NCBI GenBank assembly: GCA_964468345.1
Contig: CAYXVZ010000030.1
Span: 6,778-70,777, forward strand
Direction: 5' to 3'
DNA: 64,000 bases
Origin: DALYLB01 sp964468345
GTDB taxonomy: Bacteria > Acidobacteriota > Blastocatellia > RBC074
A program made the translations under genes and the position numbers. Shown here piece after piece: positions 8,950 through 17,332 of this stretch; position 1 is the first letter of the stretch, and every line of letters starts with the position of its first letter. The notes under the pieces were generated by a model that was not told the DNA's origin, did not search any database, and was given only the letters and a program-made list of their open reading frames with translations.

Positions 8950-10488
8950 ATGAGAAAAGAGACTGCTTCTATCTGGATCACCGGCGATCAATTGCTGCTC
9001 AACCATCCGGCAATCGCGGCGGCAGAGGCTGAATTCGGGCGCGAAAATATTCAAATCGTGATGGTGGAAAGCGCGGCGCGCCTGGGCCGCCTACCCTATC
9101 ACCGCAAGAAACTGGTCCTGGTCCTGAGCGCCATGCGTCATTTCGCGGAAGCCATGCGCGCCCGCGGCTATCCCGTCGATTACCGGCACGCCGAAACCAT
9201 ATCCGATGGCCTGGGCCAGCACCTCAAAAAGCACCGTTCCTCCCGCCTGTTCGCCATGGAAGCCGCGGAATTCGACGCCCGCCGCTTTCAACAAGAGCGC
9301 CTGCCCAAACTGATTGATGCGCCTGTCACGCTGTTGTCCAACACACAGTTTCTCTGCGGGGAATTCAATCCCCTGCCCGATGCGCGTCCTGAAAAACGAT
9401 ACATCATGGAAAATTTTTATCGGCGGATGCGCGCGCAGCTCAACGTACTGATGGAACGCGACGGACAACCCGCGGGCGGAAAATGGAATTTCGATGAAAT
9501 GAATCGAAAGCCGCTGCCCCGCCAACATCCGCTGCCCGACATCAAGAAAAACGTTCCGGATAAAATCACGGAGAAGGTCATCCGCGAAGTCCGCGCCATG
9601 GAAAATGGCGCGGGCGAGATCGAAGGCTTCCACTGGGCAGTCACGCACAAGGAAGCCGCGGAAGCCCTGGAAGAGTTCATCGCAACGCGTCTCTCAGATT
9701 TCGGCCCCTATGAAGACGCCATGACAACCCGCTCCGCCACGCTTTTTCATTCGACCTTGTCGGCTTATGTCAACATCGGCCTGCTCACGCCCCTGCAGAT
9801 GATCCGCGCGGCGGAAAAGGCCTATCGCCAGGGCAAAGCGCCGATTCATTCGGTCGAGGGCTTCATCCGCCAGATTCTCGGGTGGCGCGAATATATCTAC
9901 TGGCAGTACTGGCGCCTGATGCCGGCGCTTCACACGGCCAATCACTGGAAAGCTGATCGCCCCATGCCCGCGATGTTCTGGGAGCGCGGCGAGGCGGGCT
10001 CCGATATGAATTGCATCCGGCATGTCGTCGATCGCGTCCTTGAGGACGGCTATTCGCATCACATCGAACGCCTGATGATCGTCTGCAATTTCTGCCTGCT
10101 CGCCGGCATCGATCCGCGGGAAGTTTCCGACTGGTTTCTCAGCCTCTATGTAGACGCCTATGACTGGGTCGTCCTGCCGAATGTGATCGGCATGGGACTC
10201 AACGCCGACGGCGGCCAGACGGCGACCAAGCCTTATATCGCCTCGGCGAACTACATCAACAAGATGAGCGATTATTGCGGCGGCTGCCGCTATGATCACA
10301 AACAGCGAACCGGCCCCGAGGCCTGCCCTTTCAATTTTCTCTATTGGAACTTCCTGCTTCAGAACGAAAAAGAGCTTCGCGCGAACCCGCGCATGGGCCC
10401 CGGCGTCCTGGGCGTCGCCCGCCTCCAACCGGCCGAGCGCGCCGCCATTGCAGAACAGGCCGCGGCGTTTTTGGGGAAGAAGTGCTGA
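8950..10488 (+). CDS. FeS-type photolyase (PhrB-like, FeS-BCP cryptochrome/photolyase)
   Basis: A 512-residue homologue of the deoxyribodipyrimidine photolyase-related proteins that bind FAD and a [4Fe-4S] cluster. The N-terminal Rossmann-like part (from ITGDQL near residue 10) is followed by the helical FAD domain with the run GWREYIYWQYW near 315. The C-terminal cysteine cluster YCGGCRYDHKQRTGPEACPF near residue 445 provides likely FeS ligands. Family members repair UV (6-4) photoproducts. The ATG at 8950 is preferred; an in-frame TTG lies two codons upstream, and no clear Shine-Dalgarno is visible after the preceding terminator. The stop codon lies at the edge of a tandem-repeat hairpin. 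Confidence 0.92.
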   Translation: MRKETASIWITGDQLLLNHPAIAAAEAEFGRENIQIVMVESAARLGRLPYHRKKLVLVLSAMRHFAEAMRARGYPVDYRHAETISDGLGQHLKKHRSSRLFAMEAAEFDARRFQQERLPKLIDAPVTLLSNTQFLCGEFNPLPDARPEKRYIMENFYRRMRAQLNVLMERDGQPAGGKWNFDEMNRKPLPRQHPLPDIKKNVPDKITEKVIREVRAMENGAGEIEGFHWAVTHKEAAEALEEFIATRLSDFGPYEDAMTTRSATLFHSTLSAYVNIGLLTPLQMIRAAEKAYRQGKAPIHSVEGFIRQILGWREYIYWQYWRLMPALHTANHWKADRPMPAMFWERGEAGSDMNCIRHVVDRVLEDGYSHHIERLMIVCNFCLLAGIDPREVSDWFLSLYVDAYDWVVLPNVIGMGLNADGGQTATKPYIASANYINKMSDYCGGCRYDHKQRTGPEACPFNFLYWNFLLQNEKELRANPRMGPGVLGVARLQPAERAAIAEQAAAFLGKKC

Positions 10489-10493
10489 GTGCT

Positions 10494-10647
10494 GAGGGAA
10501 GAGTTGAAAGTGCTGAGTGCTGAGTGCTGAGTGAAAGGCAGTGCGAACCAAATACTCAAATAATCTTAGGCTGGATGATCGAATTGCGAAAAAATCTTCT
10601 TACTTTTCACGCAGCACTCAGCACTCAGCACTTTCAACTCTTCCCTC
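10494..10647. repeat. Long inverted repeat with 7-bp tandem units in its arms
   Basis: Two 43-base arms (10494-10536 and 10605-10647) are inverted copies with about one mismatch. Each contains three tandem copies of AGTGCTG. The 68-bp centre is unrelated. The element spans the gap between the photolyase and heme A synthase genes and may end the first transcript. Confidence 0.85.
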
Positions 10648-10724
10648 GCCCCCGTTCTCCTCGCTGATTTGCGCAGACTTTGAGATACTATTGTCATACT
10701 CTTATCTCATCATAGAGGTCTGCA

Positions 10725-11678
10725 ATGAAACTGAGTCGATTTGCCAAATTCGCGTGGGCCGTGGTGGCCTACAATCTACTGGTCATCGTCTGGGGCGCGT
10801 ATGTGCGCGCCTCGAAATCGGGGGATGGCTGCGGCAGTCACTGGCCGTTGTGCAATGGCGAGGTGATTCCGCCCGATCCCACCTTGAAAACGATCATTGA
10901 ATTTTCGCACCGCCTGTCGAGCGGCCTCGCCCTGCTGTCGATGGTGGCCTTGCTTATATGGGCCTTGCGCGCTTTTGCCCGGCGGCATCCGGTGCGTATT
11001 TTCGCGGGTCTCGGCATGTTTTTCATGCTCACCGAAGCTCTCGTCGGCGCCGGGCTGGTCCTGTTCGATTATGTGGCCGAAAACAAATCCATGGCCCGCG
11101 CCTATTGGATGTCGGCCCACCTGATCAACACCTTTTTGTTGGTGGCGATGATTTCCCTGACGGCCTGGACGGCTACGATAGAAGAACGGCCGAGCCTGCG
11201 CCGGCAGGGCTGGTTGAACTGGCTGCTCGCCGGGTCCGTGCTGGCAACACTGATCCTGGGCGTGAGCGGCGCGATCACGGCGCTGGGCGGCACGCTCTTT
11301 CCGGTGACTTCGCTGGCGGAAGGCTTGAAGCAGGATCTGTCGCCGACGGCGCACGTGCTGATCCGGCTGCGGTTCTTTCACCCGTTCATCGCGGTGGCAA
11401 CCAGCATCTTGCTCACATTGGCCGCGTGGCTCGCGCGAAGCTGGCGGCCAGCCGAGTGGACGCGGCGGCTGTCCGCAGCGCTTATCTCGTTCGTTGCCAT
11501 TCAAATGCTGGCGGGTCTCGTGAATCTGCTCTTGCACGCGCCGATCTGGCTGCAACTGGTTCACCTGCTGCTTTCGGACCTGCTCTGGATCGCGCTGATC
11601 CTGCTGATTCACACGACGCTTTCGCAACCCGCGCGCGAAGCGTCTTTCGGCGCAATGAAACCGGCGGCGGCTGTTTGA
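10725..11678 (+). CDS. ctaA: Heme A synthase (COX15/CtaA family)
   Basis: A 317-residue membrane protein with eight predicted transmembrane helices that converts heme O to heme A for cytochrome oxidases. The family start is clear: VRASKSGDGCGSHWPLCNG near residues 27-45 contains the cysteine pair, and the conserved helix histidines include HR in EFSHRLSSG near residue 63. It is the first gene of a tight operon with DUF2256, the UGA-containing peroxiredoxin-like gene and a small membrane protein. No Cox10 or oxidase subunit lies in the window. Confidence 0.93.
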   Translation: MKLSRFAKFAWAVVAYNLLVIVWGAYVRASKSGDGCGSHWPLCNGEVIPPDPTLKTIIEFSHRLSSGLALLSMVALLIWALRAFARRHPVRIFAGLGMFFMLTEALVGAGLVLFDYVAENKSMARAYWMSAHLINTFLLVAMISLTAWTATIEERPSLRRQGWLNWLLAGSVLATLILGVSGAITALGGTLFPVTSLAEGLKQDLSPTAHVLIRLRFFHPFIAVATSILLTLAAWLARSWRPAEWTRRLSAALISFVAIQMLAGLVNLLLHAPIWLQLVHLLLSDLLWIALILLIHTTLSQPAREASFGAMKPAAAV

Positions 11679-11681
11679 CGC

Positions 11682-11846
11682 ATGAAAAAGCAACACCTTC
11701 CAACCAAAATCTGCGCCGCCTGCAATCGTCCCTTTGCATGGCGCAAACGCTGGAAGAAGGTCTGGGACGAAGTGAAATACTGCAGCGATGCCTGCAGAAA
11801 AACACGTGGCCCGGCTTCAGCCGGGACTGCAAACAAAGAACCATGA
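11682..11846 (+). CDS. DUF2256 zinc-finger-like mini protein
   Basis: A 54-residue basic protein with two CxxC pairs (CAAC near residue 11, CSDAC near 34) and the W-rich middle RKRWKKVWDEVKYC typical of DUF2256. Members often sit beside photolyase/cryptochrome genes, as here. The cysteines probably bind zinc. It starts three bases after the ctaA stop, and its own stop overlaps the ATG of the next gene (ATGA). Confidence 0.88.
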   Translation: MKKQHLPTKICAACNRPFAWRKRWKKVWDEVKYCSDACRKTRGPASAGTANKEP

Positions 11847-12367
11847 CAGAACAACTCAACCTGACAAACGCAATCACGCAGGATGGCCGATCGCTCTCGC
11901 AGTTATGCCAGGAGGACCCCGTCCTTGTGATCTTTCTTCGCCACTTTGGCTGAACGTTCTGCCGCGAAGCGCTTTCGGATGTCGCCGCCAAACGCCGCGA
12001 CATCGAAGCGACCGGAACGCAGTTGGCGTTCGTGCATATGGGAAGTGAAGCGCAGGCCGCGGAGTTTTTCGCGCGCTATGACCTGGCGGATGTCGCGCGA
12101 ATCAGCGATCCGTCGGCGGATCTCTATCGCGAGTTCGGTCTCAAACGCGGAACCATTCTTCAGTTGATGGGACCGCAAGTCTGGGCGCGCGGTTATGAAT
12201 CGTTTATCAAGAAAGGCCATGGCATCGGCAAAATGATCGGCGACGGATTTCAATTGCCGGGCGTGTTTCTGGTTTATCAGGACCGCATTCTGCGCGAGTT
12301 CCGCCATCAGACCTCCGCGGATCGTCCCGATTACGCGGCCCTCGCGAACGGAGAGGCCGGCGCGTGA
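11843..12367 (+). CDS. Peroxiredoxin-like (AhpC/TSA_2) probable selenoprotein with in-frame UGA
   Basis: Read through a single TGA at 11951-11953 (codon 37), the frame gives a 174-residue thioredoxin-fold protein of the AhpC/TSA_2 (PRXL2-like) family. The sequence VIFLRHFG precedes the TGA and TFCREALSDV follows, so the stop replaces the first cysteine of the family's CxxC redox motif (U-T-F-C). The downstream part is complete and undamaged, with GVFLVYQDRILREF near the C-terminus. The start overlaps the DUF2256 stop (ATGA), and the end overlaps the next start (GTGA), so translation of the whole unit appears coupled. Selenocysteine insertion is an inference; a nonsense mutation is the alternative. 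Confidence 0.82.
11951..11978 (+). promoter_or_regulatory. UGA codon and candidate bacterial SECIS hairpin
   Basis: The in-frame TGA is followed by a small stem-loop at 11962-11978 (CCG paired with CGG, with a possible inner stem and a G in the loop region). The spacing of roughly 16 bases from the UGA to the loop fits the window reported for bacterial SECIS elements. The stem is weak on paper and needs folding. Confidence 0.45.
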
Positions 12368-12798
12368 AATGGATTCTGCTTGCGAACGCAGCCGCGACCC
12401 TGCTGATGACGGGTGTGATCTGGCTGGTGCAGATCGTTCATTATCCTCTGTTCGCGGGGGTGGGCGCGGCGGGCTTCGCCGCGTATGAAGCTTCGCATTC
12501 GCAACGCATCACCTACATCGTTGCGCCGCTGATGCTGCTGGAGCTCTTCACCGCATGCCTGCTGGTTCTGCAATTCCCCGCGGGACATATGCGCGGCCTA
12601 TCCATCGCGGGCCTCGGCCTCGTGATCATGATCTGGCTGACGACCTTCTTCCTTTCCGTCCCGCAACACCAGGTTCTTTCGCTCGGCTTTGACGAAGCCG
12701 CTCACCGCACGCTGGTCTCGACCAACTGGATCCGCACCGTGGCGTGGAGCCTGCGCAGCGGGCTGCTGATGTATTTGCTTTCGAAGCAGATGGGATGA
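12364..12798 (+). CDS. Small four-helix membrane protein
   Basis: A 144-residue protein with four hydrophobic segments, beginning at a GTG that overlaps the stop of the selenoprotein candidate. The motif QIVHYPLF near residue 22 and the sequence SVPQHQVLSLGFD near residue 100 are shared by uncharacterised membrane proteins. As the last gene of the ctaA operon it may function with heme or redox chemistry, but nothing in the sequence shows how. Confidence 0.75.
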   Translation: MKWILLANAAATLLMTGVIWLVQIVHYPLFAGVGAAGFAAYEASHSQRITYIVAPLMLLELFTACLLVLQFPAGHMRGLSIAGLGLVIMIWLTTFFLSVPQHQVLSLGFDEAAHRTLVSTNWIRTVAWSLRSGLLMYLLSKQMG

Positions 12799-12809
12799 GA
12801 AGGACTTAG

Positions 12810-13682
12810 TCACTTCTTTCTTGCAAGTTCGGCTTCCGCGGCGATGAAACCGAACGCCGGCCAGTGGGCGCCGCTGACGATGCGCTGAAAGTATTCATCC
12901 GCCTTGGCCCGATTGCCGTTGTACAGGTGCCAGTTCCCCACGCCATATCCCAGCGTGGCGACTTCCAGATCCGTCGCCTTGGCAAGATTGATCAGATCGG
13001 ATTTGGGCTTCAATCCTTTATAAAACAGCAGCCGGTCATAATAAGACTTGTTTTCCTTGACCTGCATTTGCGGCGTGATGCGTTCGAGCACCTTCGCGGC
13101 TTCGGCGTCTTTTTTCATTCGGCGATAGGTCATGTATAACCAGTCGGACACGGCAATCAGCCGATCATCTGTTTTGGAGACTTCGCGGCACTTTTCATAG
13201 GCTTCAGCGGCCTTGGGAAAGTCCCCGCGCAGATAATGGGCCAGCGCGAGGTGATACCAGATGTCAAAATCCAGGTCCGCGTTTTTCCCGCCCGCGCCGT
13301 TCAACGTTGCAGCCTGTTTTAGATCCGTCAGGGCCTTATCGAATTGCCGAACCGTTATATATCGATGCCCGCGCAACCGGTAGAGCGTCGCATTGTTCGG
13401 CGCAAACTTGATCCCGCGTGTGAAGGTTGCAATCGCATCGTTATACCGCCAGATGCCCGCCTGCGCGCGGCCGAGGGCAATGATCAATTCGACGTTGTTC
13501 GGATCGCCGGCCAGCTTTTTCTCGGCGGCGGCAACGTCTCCCTTTTCATCCTTTTTCGCGAAGTGCTTGACGCCGAGCAGCGAGACGATCTCCGGAGTAT
13601 CCCCGGCCGGCTGCGCCTGTGCAACGGGCAGGCCCAAAGGCAATAAGAACAAAAGAAATGTGAAGCAACGAATCCAAATCAT
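12810..13682 (-). CDS. Secreted tetratricopeptide-repeat protein
   Basis: A 290-residue protein with a signal peptide (LLFLLPLGLPVAQAQ) and at least three TPR-like helical pairs between residues 45 and 190. The segments ALGRAQAGIWRYNDAIATF and AEAYEKC are typical. The ATG at 13682 follows GGAGG; an upstream in-frame start lacks a signal sequence. TPR proteins scaffold protein contacts in the periplasm. It is convergent with the membrane-protein gene and stands alone. Confidence 0.85.
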   Translation of the reverse strand: MIWIRCFTFLLFLLPLGLPVAQAQPAGDTPEIVSLLGVKHFAKKDEKGDVAAAEKKLAGDPNNVELIIALGRAQAGIWRYNDAIATFTRGIKFAPNNATLYRLRGHRYITVRQFDKALTDLKQAATLNGAGGKNADLDFDIWYHLALAHYLRGDFPKAAEAYEKCREVSKTDDRLIAVSDWLYMTYRRMKKDAEAAKVLERITPQMQVKENKSYYDRLLFYKGLKPKSDLINLAKATDLEVATLGYGVGNWHLYNGNRAKADEYFQRIVSGAHWPAFGFIAAEAELARKK

Positions 13683-13962
13683 CAGGCCTCCTTCAGCGTA
13701 CATCCCAGAAAATCATCGACGGTCTCCCTGGCCGGTCTACGTTCGTTATACTTGCAGAGACTACAGTTCATAGGCGGAGGTTTCATGCAATTTGTGAGAC
13801 CAATGGGAGGAATAAAGCCGCTCCTCGGCAATTTCAGAAGGCATAATTTATTTCCAGACAAGGCTTGCTTGTCAACCACGGCCTCTGGCTTTAGCATACC
13901 TCGCGTTTGCCGCAATCTGGGAATGGCAAAAGAATTTGTTGCCGAAGGAGTTGAATCAGACG

Positions 13963-14718
13963 TTGAGCACAGAAATTCGGTTGATCCCAATCCGGGGCAT
14001 CCCGGAAATCCGGCCCGGCGACGACCTGGGCGAAGCGATCGTTCGCGCCGCGGAGGAGATGGAATTCGAACTCGCGGATGGCGATCTGCTGGTGGTCGCC
14101 CAAAAGATCGTTTCAAAAGCGGAAGGCCGGCTGATCAACCTGGAATCGGTCACTCCTTCGGAATTTGCGCAGGAAATTGCGGACCGGCAGGGCCGCGACG
14201 CGCGCCTGATCGAAGTCGTCCTGAGCGAATCGGCCAACATCATTCGCATGGACGATCACGTCATGATCACGGAGACCAAGCATGGCTTCATCTGCGCGAA
14301 CGCCGGCGTCGATCGATCGAATGTCGTGGGCAAAGACTGGGTCTCGCTGCTGCCCGTCGCGCCGGATGATTCCGCGCTGCTGCTCAAAACCCGATTGGCC
14401 GAACTGCGAAAGCTCAACGTCGGCGTGATCATCACCGATACCTTCGGCCGCGCCTGGCGCGAAGGCCTGACCAACGTCGCCATCGGCGTCGCCGGCCTCT
14501 GTCCACTCAAAGATTTTCGCGGCAAAGTCGATGACCACGGCAAGGAACTCTCGGCCACCGTCCTCGCCGTCGCCGATGAACTCGCCGCCGCCAGCGGCCT
14601 GCTTATGCGCAAAACCGCCCGCATCCCCGTCGTCATCGTCCGCGGGTACTACTTCGACCACGGCCCCGGCACCGCCCAGGAATTGATCCGCCCGCGGGAA
14701 CGAGATCTCTTTCGGTAA
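13963..14718 (+). CDS. cofE: Coenzyme F420-0:L-glutamate ligase
   Basis: A 251-residue member of the CofE family, which adds glutamate to F420-0 with GTP. Diagnostic stretches are DGDLLVVAQKIVSKAEGR near residue 40, the ETKHGFICANAGVDRSN block near 105, and IITDTFGRAWREG near 155. The TTG at 13963 was chosen because GAAGGAG lies 12 bases upstream; two further in-frame TTG codons exist at 13936 and 13951. It implies that the host makes coenzyme F420. No other F420 gene is nearby. Confidence 0.92.
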   Translation: MSTEIRLIPIRGIPEIRPGDDLGEAIVRAAEEMEFELADGDLLVVAQKIVSKAEGRLINLESVTPSEFAQEIADRQGRDARLIEVVLSESANIIRMDDHVMITETKHGFICANAGVDRSNVVGKDWVSLLPVAPDDSALLLKTRLAELRKLNVGVIITDTFGRAWREGLTNVAIGVAGLCPLKDFRGKVDDHGKELSATVLAVADELAAASGLLMRKTARIPVVIVRGYYFDHGPGTAQELIRPRERDLFR

Positions 14719-14724
14719 GAGTTT

Positions 14725-14870
14725 AGGGAAGTCTCGGGAAGTCTGGAAAAGTCTCGGGAAGTCTAGAAAAGTCTAGAAAAGTCTCGGGAAGTCTCTCGTT
14801 GTGACTTCTCTAGACTTCCCGAAACTTCCCCAGACTTTTCTAGACTTTTCCAGACTTCCCTAGACTCTCG
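14725..14870. repeat. Long hairpin of about 10-bp tandem repeats between convergent genes
   Basis: The left arm carries about seven copies of a decamer like AAGTCTCGGG or AAGTCTAGAA, and the right arm carries the complementary series. The stem is almost continuous over about 65 bp. It lies between cofE and the convergent isomerase gene, overlaps the end of the latter, and probably works as a bidirectional terminator. Confidence 0.85.
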
Positions 14871-15714
14871 ACAGTGCCAACCATAAGCCCCGGTAATACC
14901 GCATCAACCGAATCGGATCGGAGGTTTCGGGGATCTCCGCGAGGCAATAGCGATTGTAGCCCGCCGCCCGCATCTCGCCGAACAATTCCCGCCACGGATA
15001 TTCCGGCTTCCATAACTCATTGATGTGCGCATTGCGCAGCCATGGCTTAAGCAGGGCGAAGCTCTTTTTCACGGAGCCGTTTTCGACGTCTTCCGGATTG
15101 GAGTTCCAGCAGAGGCCAACCTGCGGATGATTCGCGGCCTGCATCATTTTGGCCATGCGGGCAGGCACGGCGGAATCGCGGCCGTGGACTTCGACCCAGA
15201 TTTCGACCTGCGTGCCTTTCGCCGCTTCGCCGCATTCGCGCAGCGCCTCGCCGATCTGCGCGATGGTCTGGGCTTCGGGGACTTCCTTGGGAATGCCGTT
15301 CGGCCGCACCTTCACGCCGATCGCGCCGATGTCGTGGGCGAGTTCGATGAAGCGTTTGCACTCGTCGATATTCTTTCGCACGACGGCCTTGTCTGGCGCA
15401 TGAAATTCGCAGACCGAGCCGAGACTGAGCAGGCGAACCCTGGAATCGGCGAAACGCTTTTTGACTTCGAGGCGCTGGTCTTTGGCGAGAGAAGGCTCTA
15501 CGCCGTGTTTGTGGGTGGTGCGAAGCTCGACAGCTTCGAAACCGGTGAGTTCGCAGTTCTTGATCAGGGTCGGAATGTCCCAATCCTTGGCCAGATTGTA
15601 AGTCACCGTCCCCAGTTTGACCCCGCCCCCACCGAGGGCCGGATTCTTCTGCGCCAGGGCCGGCGCCGCCAGGGCCGCCAGCCCCGTTCCCAGAAAGGCT
15701 CTTCGTGACGTCAT
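14860..15714 (-). CDS. Tat-exported sugar isomerase/epimerase-like TIM-barrel protein
   Basis: A 284-residue protein of the xylose isomerase-like TIM-barrel superfamily. It begins with a Tat-type signal (SRRAFLGTGLAALAAPALA), then a barrel with FEAVELRTTHKHG near residue 58 and metal-ligand candidates EVHGRD near 173 and NAHINE near 228. Many such secreted family members in Acidobacteriota lack a known substrate. Its 3' end overlaps the long hairpin. Confidence 0.85.
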   Translation of the reverse strand: MTSRRAFLGTGLAALAAPALAQKNPALGGGGVKLGTVTYNLAKDWDIPTLIKNCELTGFEAVELRTTHKHGVEPSLAKDQRLEVKKRFADSRVRLLSLGSVCEFHAPDKAVVRKNIDECKRFIELAHDIGAIGVKVRPNGIPKEVPEAQTIAQIGEALRECGEAAKGTQVEIWVEVHGRDSAVPARMAKMMQAANHPQVGLCWNSNPEDVENGSVKKSFALLKPWLRNAHINELWKPEYPWRELFGEMRAAGYNRYCLAEIPETSDPIRLMRYYRGLWLALSRV

Positions 15715-15788
15715 GGTGTCTCTCGCTTTTTGTGGAATGGAATTGCGAAGCGGATTGTCGGCAGGATCGAGATCCCGGTCAAGCCCGG

Positions 15789-15817
15789 TTGACAGCCTCC
15801 GCCTCTAATGGCATTAT
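15789..15817 (+). promoter_or_regulatory. Promoter of tRNA-Arg
   Basis: A consensus TTGACA (15789-15794) is followed by a 17-bp spacer and CATTAT (15812-15817), about 15 bp ahead of the tRNA. Confidence 0.65.
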
Positions 15818-15831
15818 GCCCATTCCTTTTC

Positions 15832-15910
<79 letters not shown>

Positions 15911-15921
15911 GAATCAAACAC

Positions 15922-17007
15922 TTACGGCAGATCATCGATCTGCCGTTTTTCATTTGTGACAATCTTGTGACAATTCTCAATGGCATAGCTTGCAGCCATC
16001 CGCGCAATGGCGTCGCGTTTGCCCGCGTCGCTTGCATGCATATAGCGCATCGTAGTCGTTATCGAAGCATGTCCCATCAGCTCGCGAATCTTGACCACAT
16101 CCGCGCCTGAGGCCGCGAGTCTCGTCCCAAAAGTATGTCGCAAATCATGAAAGGTGAAGTCTTCCAAACCGGCGGCTCTGACCGCGGTTGTGAAGGAATG
16201 CTTCACATCGGTCATCGGCCTGCCCGTGTCGGGATTGGCGAAAACATACCGACTGCTGCCGCTCTCTGCAAAAACATCGAGCAATGTCTCCTGCACGCGA
16301 GGCGTCATCGGTACGGTTCTTCCCTTTCCGCTTTTGGTTCGCTTCACATTGATAACCCGCAGGCTGAAATCAACCTGCTCCTTTTCAAGGCCGAGCAGTT
16401 CGCCGCGCCGCAATCCCGTGTCAATCGCCACAATCACGATTGGACGCAGATGAACGAGTCTCCCTTTCAAGATCCCAAGCAACCGCGCTTCTTCCTCGGT
16501 CGAGAGATATCGCGTTCTGACATTGTCCATCAGCAGCTTTTTGACTTTCCGACAGGGATTAGCGGAAACCCGATCCTGCTCTATCGCGAGCGTGAAGATG
16601 CGGGAAAGCACTTCAAGTTCGCGATTGACTGAGGCGGGCGCCCGTTCCTTTCCTCGCCGCGTGATGGATGCGCGTCGCTGCCGCTTGAATCGCTCGATTT
16701 GACCCGGTGTGATCTCATCGAGATTCAATTTGCCGAACTCCTGCAGGAGCACGTTCGTGTACTCCACATCAGACCGCCAGGATCGCTTATTCAGCCGCGA
16801 CCAGGGCAAATACTCCTCTTTCACAAAGGTCTCGAAAGAAGGGGCAGTTGCCTTTTCATACTTGCCTCCATAAACATCCTCGCGAATCTGCGTCTCGGCC
16901 CGTTCGGCCTGTGCCTTGGTTCGCGCTTCGGGGATGACTCCCCGATAGCGCGAAGCTTTGATCATGAAGTCGTAATGCCAACGACCTCCTCGTTTTCTTA
17001 CTGCCAT
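15922..17007 (-). CDS. int: Tyrosine integrase of the ICE
   Basis: A 361-residue phage-type integrase. After an N-terminal arm-binding region come a SAM-like core-binding domain (about residues 60-160) and the catalytic domain with Arg in DTGLRRGEL, Lys in TKSGKGR, HDLRHTFGTRL, GHAS and the nucleophile Tyr in TTMRYMH. The ATG at 17007 was chosen for its GGGAG; nine codons upstream there is another ATG. It catalyses site-specific insertion at tRNA-Arg and excision. Its end overlaps the tRNA terminator hairpin. Confidence 0.95.
   Translation of the reverse strand: MAVRKRGGRWHYDFMIKASRYRGVIPEARTKAQAERAETQIREDVYGGKYEKATAPSFETFVKEEYLPWSRLNKRSWRSDVEYTNVLLQEFGKLNLDEITPGQIERFKRQRRASITRRGKERAPASVNRELEVLSRIFTLAIEQDRVSANPCRKVKKLLMDNVRTRYLSTEEEARLLGILKGRLVHLRPIVIVAIDTGLRRGELLGLEKEQVDFSLRVINVKRTKSGKGRTVPMTPRVQETLLDVFAESGSSRYVFANPDTGRPMTDVKHSFTTAVRAAGLEDFTFHDLRHTFGTRLAASGADVVKIRELMGHASITTTMRYMHASDAGKRDAIARMAASYAIENCHKIVTNEKRQIDDLP
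15924..15950 (+). terminator. Intrinsic terminator after tRNA-Arg
   Basis: A perfect stem ACGGCAGATC / GATCTGCCGT with a 3-base loop is followed by five T. It overlaps the last codons of the opposing integrase gene, so the element seems to provide the terminator for the tRNA it occupies. Confidence 0.85.
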
Positions 17008-17108
17008 GTTGCTCCCTTCCCGAGTTGCAGCCACGGGTCTGAAGCGGTGAGGATCTTACCGCGAGTTTTCAGGTCGGTCGAGCTGTGGGGAAAAGAGAAT
17101 GCGTTCGC

Positions 17109-17315
17109 TTACTGCCGCGAGGCCGTCCATGCGATGATTTCATCGAGCAGAAAGACCGTGCGCCGGCCGGCCTTGCGAAACGGAATGCGATTCTCCGAGA
17201 CCATTTCGTACACTGTTCGCACTTTGATGCGAAGCAATTCGGCCACTTCCTGAACCGTCAGAAATTTCGGCGCACTGCTCAGGGCGTCCTTCGATTGCGT
17301 TGCTTCTTGGTTCAT
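17109..17315 (-). CDS. Helix-turn-helix excisionase-like protein
   Basis: A 68-residue protein with a MerR/excisionase winged helix-turn-helix: LTVQEVAELLRIKVRTVYEMV followed by the wing NRIPFRKAGRRTVFL and an aromatic C-terminus. Proteins of this type direct excision by bending DNA next to integrase. The ATG at 17315 follows AAGGAGGAAGG. It sits between VirB6 and the integrase in the same direction, so excision genes may be read out from the conjugation operon. Confidence 0.85.
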   Translation of the reverse strand: MNQEATQSKDALSSAPKFLTVQEVAELLRIKVRTVYEMVSENRIPFRKAGRRTVFLLDEIIAWTASRQ

Positions 17316-17332
17316 AGAATCCTTCCTCCTTT

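Noticed and set aside
10487..14870. Repeated short units resembling CRISPR arrays
   Set aside because: Units are tandem without unique spacers and form hairpins; no cas gene is near.
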